A DNA stretch of 64,000 nt, taken from NCBI GenBank assembly GCA_017416705.1, contig JAFQBG010000002.1, positions 62,001 to 126,000 of the forward strand, in the 5' to 3' direction. The notes beneath the pieces were generated by a model. The model saw only the letters and a program-made list of their open reading frames with translations, was not told the DNA's origin and made no database searches. Both the position numbers and the translations under genes were made by a program. Source of the DNA: Bacteroidaceae bacterium. Its GTDB lineage: Bacteria; Bacteroidota; Bacteroidia; Bacteroidales; Bacteroidaceae. Shown here piece by piece: positions 55,013-63,236 of this stretch. Position 1 is the stretch's first letter. Each line of letters opens with the position of its first letter.

Positions 55013-57069
55013 TGACACACATGAGACAGATATTCTATTTTATAGCCATATTGTTTTTACTATGGGGATGCACAAAAAAGAGAGAGAGCGAGCCAAATAT
55101 CATCCCACTGCCACTGAAATGCGAACTGACACAGCAACAATTTGTATTGTCGGGCAGTTGTGATATTACTTTCGACGCACCCCGCGATGTAGCCGAAAAT
55201 ATCGCGGAATATCTAAAAACTACAATACTACACCCCCACGACACAAAGAAAACAGGGACAAGCAACATCGTATTCAGAATAACAGACAGCATCCCCGGAT
55301 TAAGTTCACCCGAAGGCTACAAAATTACCACCGACAAGAAGAGTATAACCATACTATCGACATCGGAAAGCGGACTCTTCTATGGATGCCAGACCATACT
55401 CCAAGCCATCGACAACGAAGGCGGCATGCCTTGTGGCGTTATTATTGACGAGCCCCGTTTTGCCTATCGTGGAATGATGCTCGATGTTTCGCGACACTTT
55501 TTCGACAAGGAATTTGTGAAAAAACAGATTGACGCCATGGCCCGCTACAAGATGAATCGCCTGCATTTGCACCTGACCGATGCCGCAGGCTGGCGTCTGG
55601 AAATAAAAAAATATCCACGCCTGACACAGTTTGCAGCATGGCGCGAACACCGTTTGTGGAAGGATTGGTGGGAGCTTGGCCGCAGATACAGCGAGGAAGG
55701 CAGTGCCAATGCTCATGGAGGATATTACACACAGGAGGATATTCGCGAGATAGTAAAATATGCCGCCGAGCGTCACATAACAATAATACCCGAAATAGAG
55801 ATGCCCGCCCACAGCGAGGAGGTGCTTACTGCCTACCCCGAACTATCATGCACCCACGAGCCATACAAGCAAGCCGATTTCTGTGTAGGCAATGAAAAAA
55901 CATTCGAGTTCCTGCAAGACGTACTATCCGAAGTCATGGAGCTATTCCCCTCGGAGTATATACACATAGGTGGCGACGAGGCAGTAAAAAGTTCATGGGG
56001 CACATGCCCGCTTTGCCAAAGACGAATGAAAGAGGAGGGCCTGCAAAATGTAGATGAACTGCAAAGCTATCTCATACACCGCATAGAACGCTTCGTAAAC
56101 AGTAAAGGACGCCAAATAATAGGTTGGGACGAAATACTCGACGGAGGGCTTGCCCCCAATGCCACCGTAATGTCGTGGCGTGGTACCGAGGGCGGAATGG
56201 CAGCCGTAAAAGCCGGACACAAAGCCATAATGTCGCCCGGAACATATTGCTACTTAGATCAATACCAAGATGCCCCACACACACAACCCGAGGCCATAGG
56301 TGGTTATCTGCCATTGAAAAAAGTGTATAGCTACAATCCCATACCCAAGGATTTGGACAGTGCAGAATCTGAACTCATATATGGAGTACAAGGCAATTTA
56401 TGGGCCGAATACATCCCCACACCCGAGCACATGGAAAGGATGATATATCCACGCATATTGGCCATTGCCGAGGTTGGCTGGAGCACTCCCGAAGTAAAAT
56501 GCTACGACAAATTCCGTCAACGCGCCCTGACAGCAGTGGAATACCTGAAAGACAAAGGCTATAACCCATTCGACCTGAAAAACGAGACAGGCAACCGCCC
56601 CGAAGCCGACAATGCGACAGACCACATGGCAAAAGGCAAAAAAGTGACATACCACAGCAACGCCCCCTACTATGACGGCTATGCAGCCGGCGGCGACAGT
56701 GCGCTTACCGACGGCAAACGAGGAGCATGGAACAACAACGACGGAGTATGGCAGGGCTTCATAAAAGGAGGTATAGACATAACAATAGACCTTGAAGAGA
56801 AAAAAGCCATACATTCAATAGGTGCCGACTTTATGCAAATATGCAACCCATGGATATTCATGCCCTGCGAAGTAATAATATCGGCATCCGACGATAACAA
56901 GGAATACACACAACTTGCACACATAAAACACAATGTAGTAAAAGACAACACGCTGACATTTAAGAACTTTGGTTGGAAAGGCAACACCACAGCCCGCTAC
57001 ATACGCTACCAAGCCAAGAGTCATTGCGAAGGCGGTTGGCTTTTCACCGACGAAATTGTAGTTGAATAA
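55012..57069 (+). CDS. GH20 beta-N-acetylhexosaminidase lipoprotein
   Basis: A 685-residue secreted glycosidase. Lipoprotein signal MTHMRQIFYFIAILFLLWGCTKK; the start ATG overlaps the metA stop (TAATG), with an alternative ATG at 55021. A GH20b-type domain precedes the catalytic barrel: FAYRGMMLDVSRHFFDKEFVKKQIDAMARYKMNRLHLHLTDAAGWRLEIKKYP, catalytic Asp-Glu in YIHIGGDEAVKSSW, and QIIGWDEILDGGL. The C-terminal 140 residues form a discoidin-like domain (AGGDSALTDGKRGAWNNNDGVWQGF). It removes terminal GlcNAc or GalNAc from glycans. Confidence 0.95.
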   Translation: MTHMRQIFYFIAILFLLWGCTKKRESEPNIIPLPLKCELTQQQFVLSGSCDITFDAPRDVAENIAEYLKTTILHPHDTKKTGTSNIVFRITDSIPGLSSPEGYKITTDKKSITILSTSESGLFYGCQTILQAIDNEGGMPCGVIIDEPRFAYRGMMLDVSRHFFDKEFVKKQIDAMARYKMNRLHLHLTDAAGWRLEIKKYPRLTQFAAWREHRLWKDWWELGRRYSEEGSANAHGGYYTQEDIREIVKYAAERHITIIPEIEMPAHSEEVLTAYPELSCTHEPYKQADFCVGNEKTFEFLQDVLSEVMELFPSEYIHIGGDEAVKSSWGTCPLCQRRMKEEGLQNVDELQSYLIHRIERFVNSKGRQIIGWDEILDGGLAPNATVMSWRGTEGGMAAVKAGHKAIMSPGTYCYLDQYQDAPHTQPEAIGGYLPLKKVYSYNPIPKDLDSAESELIYGVQGNLWAEYIPTPEHMERMIYPRILAIAEVGWSTPEVKCYDKFRQRALTAVEYLKDKGYNPFDLKNETGNRPEADNATDHMAKGKKVTYHSNAPYYDGYAAGGDSALTDGKRGAWNNNDGVWQGFIKGGIDITIDLEEKKAIHSIGADFMQICNPWIFMPCEVIISASDDNKEYTQLAHIKHNVVKDNTLTFKNFGWKGNTTARYIRYQAKSHCEGGWLFTDEIVVE

Positions 57070-57081
57070 TCCCCCTCACCT

Positions 57082-58008
57082 ATGAATAAATTTATAGCCA
57101 AGGCAGTAACCATAATAGCCCTATCGCTTGCCATAGCAGCCACATTGCATGCCGGTGTTTACACACCGGACAACCTGCCGTTGCCCATATCGTCACACAA
57201 GGTAAATTATATAACCAACCCCGATAATATATTGAGCAGCACCGCAATGGACAGCATCAACAGCACGCTGTCAGTATTGGAACAGGAAAAAGGGGTAAAA
57301 AGCCTTGTTATAGTCATAGAGAGCATCGAGGGCGACGATCCCTACGAATTTGCAATGGAGATTGGCAACAAATACGGGGTTGGCAACAAGCAAAATACAG
57401 GCCTCATAATAGTGCTTGCCACTGTTGACCGAAGCTACTATATATTGACAGGCGAAGGGCTCGAAAAATTCCTGCCCGACGCGCTATGCAAGCGTATAGA
57501 AAACAGGGTAATGGTTCCGCAACTGAAAAAAAGCAATTGGGACGCAGCTATACTGCATACCGCAAGAGCCATATATGACACCCTAAACGGAGAAAGCGAA
57601 CTACAACGCGAGGAAAATAATGAATATGGCAATAAAGTGGTAATAGCCATCATTTTAATAACAGTCAGTCTGTTATTAATTCTGATAATCTTCGTTTGTT
57701 TTGAAAAATGGAAAGACAAGGAGTGCCCCCATTGCAAACAACGTAAACTACAATTAACAAATAGGGAATTTAAAACAAATAAAATAGGTACGAGGAAATT
57801 GATAATAAAAAGATACAAATGCAGTTCCTGTGGAAAAGAGGTCACCCGCAGGTACTATATAGATTTAACCGGCAACAACAATACAGGCCCCTTTGCAGGA
57901 GGCGGATTTTCAGGAAGAATAGGCGGAGGTTTCTCGGGCGGTTCCTTTCGTGGCGGCTCCTTCGGTGGAGGCTCATTTGGCGGCGGCGGCGCAGGCGGAC
58001 GTTTCTAA
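57082..58008 (+). CDS. TPM-domain membrane protein with zinc-ribbon and Gly-rich tail
   Basis: A 308-residue protein: signal peptide (MNKFIAKAVTIIALSLAIAATLHAG), TPM_phosphatase domain at about 45-170 (VNYITNPDNILSSTAMDSINSTLSVLEQEKGVKSLVIVIESIEGDDPYEFAMEIGNKYGVG), a membrane helix near 190-212, then CPHCKQRK and CSSCGKEV at about 215-251, which look like a zinc ribbon. The tail is GGGFSGRIGGGFSGGSFRGGSFGG. TPM proteins are thought to act in envelope or photosystem repair. A LemA gene follows 60 bases later, the usual partner. Confidence 0.88.
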   Translation: MNKFIAKAVTIIALSLAIAATLHAGVYTPDNLPLPISSHKVNYITNPDNILSSTAMDSINSTLSVLEQEKGVKSLVIVIESIEGDDPYEFAMEIGNKYGVGNKQNTGLIIVLATVDRSYYILTGEGLEKFLPDALCKRIENRVMVPQLKKSNWDAAILHTARAIYDTLNGESELQREENNEYGNKVVIAIILITVSLLLILIIFVCFEKWKDKECPHCKQRKLQLTNREFKTNKIGTRKLIIKRYKCSSCGKEVTRRYYIDLTGNNNTGPFAGGGFSGRIGGGFSGGSFRGGSFGGGSFGGGGAGGRF

Positions 58009-58068
58009 GAGAGAACAACCACATGTAATTGAAATTTAAATTAAGAAAACAATAAAAAACAAGCTATT

Positions 58069-58650
58069 ATGAAAAAATCGACAATCATCGTCATTGCAAT
58101 CCTTGCAGTAGTAGTAATATGGGCTATATCAGCCTATAATGGCATGGTCACATTGGAGGAAAGCGTTTCAAAGGCATGGAGCGACGTAGAGACCACGTAT
58201 CAACGTCGAGCCGACCTTATCCCCAACCTTGTGAACACCGTCAAGGGATATGCCACACACGAAAGCAATACATTCCAAGAGGTAGCAGCCGTTCGTGCAA
58301 AAGCCACACAAATGACAATACCCGCCGAAGAACTCACCGAGGAGAACATGCGTAAATTCAGCCAAACGATGGGCGAAATGAACAGTGCCCTTTCGCGTCT
58401 TATTGCAATATCGGAAAGTTATCCCGAACTAAAAGCAAGCGAGAATTTCAGCGAACTGCAAGCCCAGATAGAAGGCACCGAAAACCGTATAAACGAGGCA
58501 CGCAAGAAATACAATGCGTCTGTAAAAGACTATAACATCGCAGTGCGCCGTTTCCCGGGCAATATCATAGCCGGCATCTTCGGTTTCCATAAAAAAGCCG
58601 AGTTCAAATCAAACGAAGGAGCCGAAATTGCTCCCGAAGTCAGTTTCTAA
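58069..58650 (+). CDS. LemA family protein
   Basis: A 193-residue membrane-anchored protein. One N-terminal helix (KKSTIIVIAILAVVVIWAISAYNGMV) is followed by the family signature VTLEESVSKAWSDVETTYQRRADLIPNLVNTVKGYATHE, then a helical bundle (LSRLIAISESYPELKASENFSELQAQIEGTENRINEARKKYNASVKDYN). LemA proteins are conserved but of unclear role in envelope or stress functions. It sits just after the TPM gene, a pairing found in many bacteria. Confidence 0.93.
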   Translation: MKKSTIIVIAILAVVVIWAISAYNGMVTLEESVSKAWSDVETTYQRRADLIPNLVNTVKGYATHESNTFQEVAAVRAKATQMTIPAEELTEENMRKFSQTMGEMNSALSRLIAISESYPELKASENFSELQAQIEGTENRINEARKKYNASVKDYNIAVRRFPGNIIAGIFGFHKKAEFKSNEGAEIAPEVSF

Positions 58651-58676
58651 AAAACAACCGCAAAAAACATACTAAT

Positions 58677-59639
58677 ATGTACAAATTCAAACCTATTTTA
58701 AAATCAATGTTGTGGGGCGGAGAAAAAATACTCCCCTACAAAGGCATCACATCGGACCAAAAACAAATTGGTGAGAGTTGGGAAATCTCGGGAGTAAAAG
58801 AGAACGAGTCTATCGTTGCCGAAGGCCCCGATGCAGGCATGAAACTACCCGAACTGCTGGAACGCGACGGAGCAAAACTGCTTGGCAAGGACAACTACGA
58901 GCGTTTTGGCAACGAATTTCCACTGTTGATTAAGTTCATCGATGCACGTCAAGACCTATCAATACAGGTGCATCCCAACGACGAGCAAGCATGGGAACGT
59001 CACCAATCGAAAGGAAAAACCGAAATGTGGTATGTGGTCGATGCCGACGAGGGTTCGAGCCTGCGTTCGGGATTTGCAAAACAGGTAACACCCGAGGAGT
59101 ATGAGCAGAGCATTGCCGACAACACCATAACCGACCTTTTGGCTGAATATGACATACATGCAGGCGACCTGTTTTTCCTACCTGCCGGACGCATACACTC
59201 CATAGGTGCCGGTGCATTCATTGCCGAGATACAACAGACATCGAACATTACCTACCGTATATACGATTTCAACCGCGTCGATGCCAATGGCAACACCCGC
59301 GAATTGCACACCGAGCAGAGCAAGGCTGTTATAGATTACAACGTCATCCCCGACTACCGTACACACTACGAGGTGACCGACGACCAACGCATAGAACTTG
59401 TATCGTGCCCCTATTTCACCACATCGCTGTACAACCTGACAAAGCCACACGAGATAGAACTTGCCAATTTGGATTCTTTTGTCATTGTCATATGTACCGA
59501 CGGCAAAGGCACACTAACCGATAACAATGGCGAGAAGATAGCCATAAAGCAAGGCGAATCGGTTCTTATTCCGGCAACAGCGACATCGTTGTCGGTAGTG
59601 CCCGAAGGCAAAATGAAAATTCTTACAAGCTGGGTATAA
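58677..59639 (+). CDS. manA: Mannose-6-phosphate isomerase, class I
   Basis: A 320-residue zinc enzyme that interconverts mannose-6-phosphate and fructose-6-phosphate, supplying GDP-mannose and GDP-fucose synthesis. The start YKFKPILKSMLWGGEKILPYKG matches the family. Zinc ligands lie in LSIQVHPNDEQAWERHQSKGKTEMWYVVDAD and HIHSIGAGAFIAEIQQTSNITYRIYDFNR-like sequence (the His is in GRIHSIGAG). The C-terminal cupin (CTDGKGTLTDNNGEKIAIKQGESVLIPATA) is complete. It follows the LemA gene by 26 bases. Confidence 0.94.
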   Translation: MYKFKPILKSMLWGGEKILPYKGITSDQKQIGESWEISGVKENESIVAEGPDAGMKLPELLERDGAKLLGKDNYERFGNEFPLLIKFIDARQDLSIQVHPNDEQAWERHQSKGKTEMWYVVDADEGSSLRSGFAKQVTPEEYEQSIADNTITDLLAEYDIHAGDLFFLPAGRIHSIGAGAFIAEIQQTSNITYRIYDFNRVDANGNTRELHTEQSKAVIDYNVIPDYRTHYEVTDDQRIELVSCPYFTTSLYNLTKPHEIELANLDSFVIVICTDGKGTLTDNNGEKIAIKQGESVLIPATATSLSVVPEGKMKILTSWV

Positions 59640-59656
59640 GAACCGGCTGTCATACT

Positions 59657-59690
59657 ACAAAAATGAACGCCCATGGGCGTTCATTTTTGT
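59657..59690. terminator. 34-base perfect palindrome shared by manA and the FAD gene
   Basis: Perfect arms 59657-59673 and 59674-59690 with A- and T-runs, 17 bases past the manA stop. The minus-strand stop codon of the neighbouring dehydrogenase (59683-59681) lies inside the right arm. It is likely to terminate both genes. Confidence 0.8.
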
Positions 59691-61276
59691 AGATACTCGC
59701 TTACAGAAACTGCACAGCGTTCGCCATCGACCGCCGCCGACACTATACCGCCTGCATAGCCCGCACCCTCGCCACATGGGAAAAGCCCATGCAAGGCTAC
59801 ATGCTGCAAGGTATCGGCACTGCGCACTATGCGAATGGGCGACGATGTACGTGTCTCAACACCAATGACGGTTGCTTCGCGTGTTAGGAAACCATGCGAA
59901 GAACGACCAAATTTTTCGAACCCCTGCTGCAAACGCGAGCACACGAATTTTGGTAACCAAAAATGCATGGGCGAGGATATCAAGCCCGGAGCATAGGAAC
60001 TGCTGCCAAGGTCGTAACTGAGTTTTCGATGGACAAAATCTGTCATACGCTGTGCCGGTGCCGTTTGACGTCTGTTGCCCATGAGCCAACACAGCCGTTC
60101 CAATTTTTCCTGAAATGCCATAACTTTGAGCGGAGAATTTTCGGGCACGGCATCAAAACCTTCTATATCAATTTGCGCATCGGGATGTTCTATGTCATCG
60201 GTATTTATTTGAACCACCATACCCGAATTGCTCCAACGCCCACCGCGATGCGATGGCGACATTCCATTCACCAATAACTCCTCGGGAGCCGACGCCGAAG
60301 GCACTACGACACCGCCGGGGCACATGCAGAAACTATACACGCCACGCCCCTCGACCTGTGTTGTGAAACTATACTCGGCAGCAGGAAGATATTTTCCGCG
60401 TCCCTGCGCACTATGATACTGTATGCGGTCTATCAACTCCGAGGGATGTTCAAGACGCACCCCCATAGCTATGCCTTTTGCCTCGATGGTCACACCCTTG
60501 GAGTGCAGCATGCGATATACATCCTTGGCCGAGTGTCCTGTGGCCAATATGACTGCATCGGCAAGGAATTCTCCTTTCGAGGTTGCCACTCCGCATACTT
60601 TTCCGTCGTTGATGAGCAATGTATCCATGCGAGTCTCGAAATGCACTTCGCCACCGCACGATATTATGGTATTACGAATATTCTCTATTATACGCGGCAG
60701 TTTGTCGGTGCCCAGATGGGGATGAGCATCGGACAATATCGCGACGCTTGCCCCATGCTGACAAAAAACATTCAGGATGCCTTCGATGTTGCCGCGTTTC
60801 TTGCTACGCGTGTATAGCTTGCCGTCGGAATATGCTCCTGCCCCACCCTCGCCGAAACAGTAATTGGACTCGGCATCGACGATGTGTGTGCGTGCTATGG
60901 CAGCTACGTCTATTTTACGGCTGCGCACATCCTTGCCGCGTTCCACGACAATGGGGCGCAAACCCAATTCTATTAGTTTCAATGCCGCGAAAAGACCGGC
61001 AGGGCCTGCCCCCACCACTATCACAGGCTTACAGCCTTCGACATTTTGATAGGAACGGGGGGTGTATTCGTCGCATGTGGGGATTTCGTTCACAAAAAGT
61101 CGCACTGTAAGGTTCACATATATAGTGCGCTGACGCGCATCTATGCTGCGACGTAATACCCTGACTGCGTTTATGCTGCGCAAAGGGTGTCCTTTCTCCT
61201 GCGACAAATACTCTTTTATAGACTGTTCGTTTGCCGCAATTTGCGGCAGAACTCTTATCTGATATTCACAGACCAT
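59681..61276 (-). CDS. FAD-dependent dehydrogenase (NAD(P)/FAD-binding protein)
   Basis: A 531-residue flavoprotein. After an N-terminal domain of about 90 residues (ISLPQ-like IRVLPQIAANEQSIKEYL), the FAD motif is VVGAGPAGLFAALKLIELGLRPIVVERGKDVRSRKIDVAAI. A second dinucleotide part contains ILATGHSAKDVYRMLHSKGVTIEAKGIAMGVRLEHP. The C-terminus ends in GLFPCGEGAGYAGGIVSAAVDGERCAVSV, a typical FAD-closing motif. The layout matches the COG2509 'uncharacterised FAD-dependent dehydrogenase' family. Substrate unknown. radA lies 20 bases upstream, so the two may be cotranscribed. Confidence 0.9.
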   Translation of the reverse strand: MVCEYQIRVLPQIAANEQSIKEYLSQEKGHPLRSINAVRVLRRSIDARQRTIYVNLTVRLFVNEIPTCDEYTPRSYQNVEGCKPVIVVGAGPAGLFAALKLIELGLRPIVVERGKDVRSRKIDVAAIARTHIVDAESNYCFGEGGAGAYSDGKLYTRSKKRGNIEGILNVFCQHGASVAILSDAHPHLGTDKLPRIIENIRNTIISCGGEVHFETRMDTLLINDGKVCGVATSKGEFLADAVILATGHSAKDVYRMLHSKGVTIEAKGIAMGVRLEHPSELIDRIQYHSAQGRGKYLPAAEYSFTTQVEGRGVYSFCMCPGGVVVPSASAPEELLVNGMSPSHRGGRWSNSGMVVQINTDDIEHPDAQIDIEGFDAVPENSPLKVMAFQEKLERLCWLMGNRRQTAPAQRMTDFVHRKLSYDLGSSSYAPGLISSPMHFWLPKFVCSRLQQGFEKFGRSSHGFLTREATVIGVETRTSSPIRIVRSADTLQHVALHGLFPCGEGAGYAGGIVSAAVDGERCAVSVSEYLQK

Positions 61277-61296
61277 TTGCTTATCGTAATTTTTTA

Positions 61297-62670
61297 TTAT
61301 CCAAAAATAATCCTAAATGCCTCCTCGACCTTCGACACAGGATTTATATTTATTTTATATCGTGAAGTATCAAGGTTTTTCATATTCGCTTTGGGGACAA
61401 TTATCTCGTTAAATCCCAATTTTTGCGCCTCGGCAATACGTTGTTCGATGCGATTTACCGGACGTATCTCGCCCGACAAGCCTACTTCGCCTGCCATACA
61501 TACCGTTGGAGCTATTTCAACGTCCATATTGCTCGATAGTATTGCGCTTATGACAGCAAGGTCTATTGCAGGGTCGTTCACGCGCAGCCCGCCGGCTATA
61601 TTCAGATAGACATCCTTTTGAGCCAGTTTAAATCCCACACGTTTTTCGAGAACGGCAAGCAGCATATTCATGCGGCGGGAGTCAAAGCCTGTGGCTGAAC
61701 GTTGCGGAGTGCCATACACCGCGCTGCTGACCAACGCCTGAACCTCGATGAGAAACGGACTGACACCCTCGATGGCCGATGCAACAGCAACGCCGCTCAT
61801 GTCGCTGTGACGCTCCCCAAGCAACAATTCCGATGGATTTTCGACCTGACGCAGCCCCTCGCGACGCATTTCGTATATTCCCAATTCGGCGGTACTGCCA
61901 AAACGGTTTTTGATGGAGCGTAAAACACGGTATATATGATGTTGGTCGCCCTCGAACTGTATGACGACATCGACAATATGTTCCAATATTTTGGGGCCGG
62001 CAATAGCTCCATCCTTTGTTATATGCCCTATGAGTATGACAGGTACATTATTTTCCTTGGCATATTTCAGCAACAACGATGTACATTCCCTCACCTGCGC
62101 CATGCTGCCCGACGAAGAATCGACTGTCTCGCTGCTCATTGTCTGTATGGAGTCTATCACAACTATTTCGGGAGCGACATTCTTTATTTGAGTGAAAACA
62201 TTTTCGAGCAGTGTCTCGCACAGCACCATGCACCCCGACTCCTCGTGATTTATGCGGTCGGCACGTAATTTGATTTGCTGTGCGCTCTCCTCGCCCGACA
62301 CATATAGCACGCGCTTGTTTTTCAGGCGGAGCGCTGTTTGCAGAATAAGCGTGGACTTGCCTATGCCCGGTTCCCCGCCAAGCAAAACCAATGAGCCGGG
62401 GACAAGACCGCCACCCAACACCCTGTCGAGCTCGGCATCGTTCATTTTTATTCTGGGCAGTTCATCAGTCGATATTTCATCAATGCGCAAAGGCCTGCGT
62501 TGTTCTTCGTTTCCATCCGAAACAGACAAGCCACGACGTGAAGCAGGAGCATCGCGCACCACCTTCTCGACAAAACTATTCCACGCACCACATGCAGGAC
62601 ACTTACCCGACCATTTTGGCGAGTCGTAGCCACATTCGTTACACAAAAAGACCTTTTTATCCTTCGCCAT
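61297..62670 (-). CDS. radA: DNA repair protein RadA
   Basis: A 457-residue RecA-like ATPase that promotes branch migration during recombination. The N-terminal zinc finger is CNECGYDSPKWSGKCPAC. Walker A is LLGGEPGIGKSTLILQ and Walker B EIVVIDSIQTM. The RadA signature KNRFGSTAELGIYEM is intact. The C-terminal Lon-type domain has NIAGGLRVNDPAIDLAVISAILSS and GEIRPVNRIEQRIAEAQKLGF. All key residues are present. Confidence 0.96.
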   Translation of the reverse strand: MAKDKKVFLCNECGYDSPKWSGKCPACGAWNSFVEKVVRDAPASRRGLSVSDGNEEQRRPLRIDEISTDELPRIKMNDAELDRVLGGGLVPGSLVLLGGEPGIGKSTLILQTALRLKNKRVLYVSGEESAQQIKLRADRINHEESGCMVLCETLLENVFTQIKNVAPEIVVIDSIQTMSSETVDSSSGSMAQVRECTSLLLKYAKENNVPVILIGHITKDGAIAGPKILEHIVDVVIQFEGDQHHIYRVLRSIKNRFGSTAELGIYEMRREGLRQVENPSELLLGERHSDMSGVAVASAIEGVSPFLIEVQALVSSAVYGTPQRSATGFDSRRMNMLLAVLEKRVGFKLAQKDVYLNIAGGLRVNDPAIDLAVISAILSSNMDVEIAPTVCMAGEVGLSGEIRPVNRIEQRIAEAQKLGFNEIIVPKANMKNLDTSRYKININPVSKVEEAFRIIFG

Positions 62671-63236
62671 AATTTATGTATAATACTTTTATTCTGCTAA
62701 GATAGCGCATGATGATTGTTTTAACAAGCTGTTCCATTTTTTTATTTCATTATTTTTGGTTATTTTCGCCCATAATGTAGCAAATTTTGTCGGGCAAGTA
62801 TGAACGCACGCAAATTTTAATTGCGGCGCATTGCTTTGGATAGCGAAAAAACAGAACAACAAACTGCCATTGCGAAGGGCTAAAACAAAAAGCCCGCTTT
62901 ACTTTGGCATTTGGTACATAATTCATACATTTGATTAAACATCGAATATATTCTGTACTCGCAGTAAAAAATATTCAAACAAGCTTGATATTTTTCGCTC
63001 GTTTGTTAATACATTTGATATAAACATCGAATATATTCTGCACTCGCTGTAAAAAATATTCAAGCAAGCTTGATATTTTTCGCTCGTTTGTTTGTCGCAT
63101 TTGCGCTTCGCGCGAATATATTCTGCACTCGCTGTGAAAAATATTCAAGCAAGCTTGATATTTTTCGCTCGTTTGTTAATACATTTGCAAAAATATTTTA
63201 CGGTTGCTCGCAACCAACACTTTTTATGATAAGAAT
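62671..63236. other. Repeat-rich intergenic region between radA and thrA
   Basis: 566 bases with no gene. A possible plus-strand -7 box TATTTTCG is at 62761-62768. A small GGGCT/AGCCC hairpin is at 62877-62895. Three tandem hairpin units fill 62927-63180. Just before thrA a GGTTGC/GCAACC hairpin (63202-63215) is followed by AACACTTTTT. If transcription starts at the first site, thrA has a leader of about 460 bases. No Thr/Ile-rich leader peptide was found. Confidence 0.5.
62927..63180. repeat. Three tandem 84-86 bp hairpin units upstream of thrA
   Basis: Units 62927-63010, 63011-63096 and 63097-63180 share GAATATATTCTG, CTCGC and the inverted core ATATTCAAGCAAGCTTGATAT, and end TTTTTCGCTCGTTTGTT. 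Copy 1 differs at a few sites, some inside the stem. Copies 1 and 2 have ATAAACATC where copy 3 has CGCTTCGCGC. Each unit can fold into a long hairpin on either strand. None contains a gene. Confidence 0.8.

Noticed and set aside
62806-62830. Possible thrA leader peptide (MNARKF)
   Set aside because: Six codons with no Thr, Ile or Met enrichment and no matching terminator, unlike the ilv leader.
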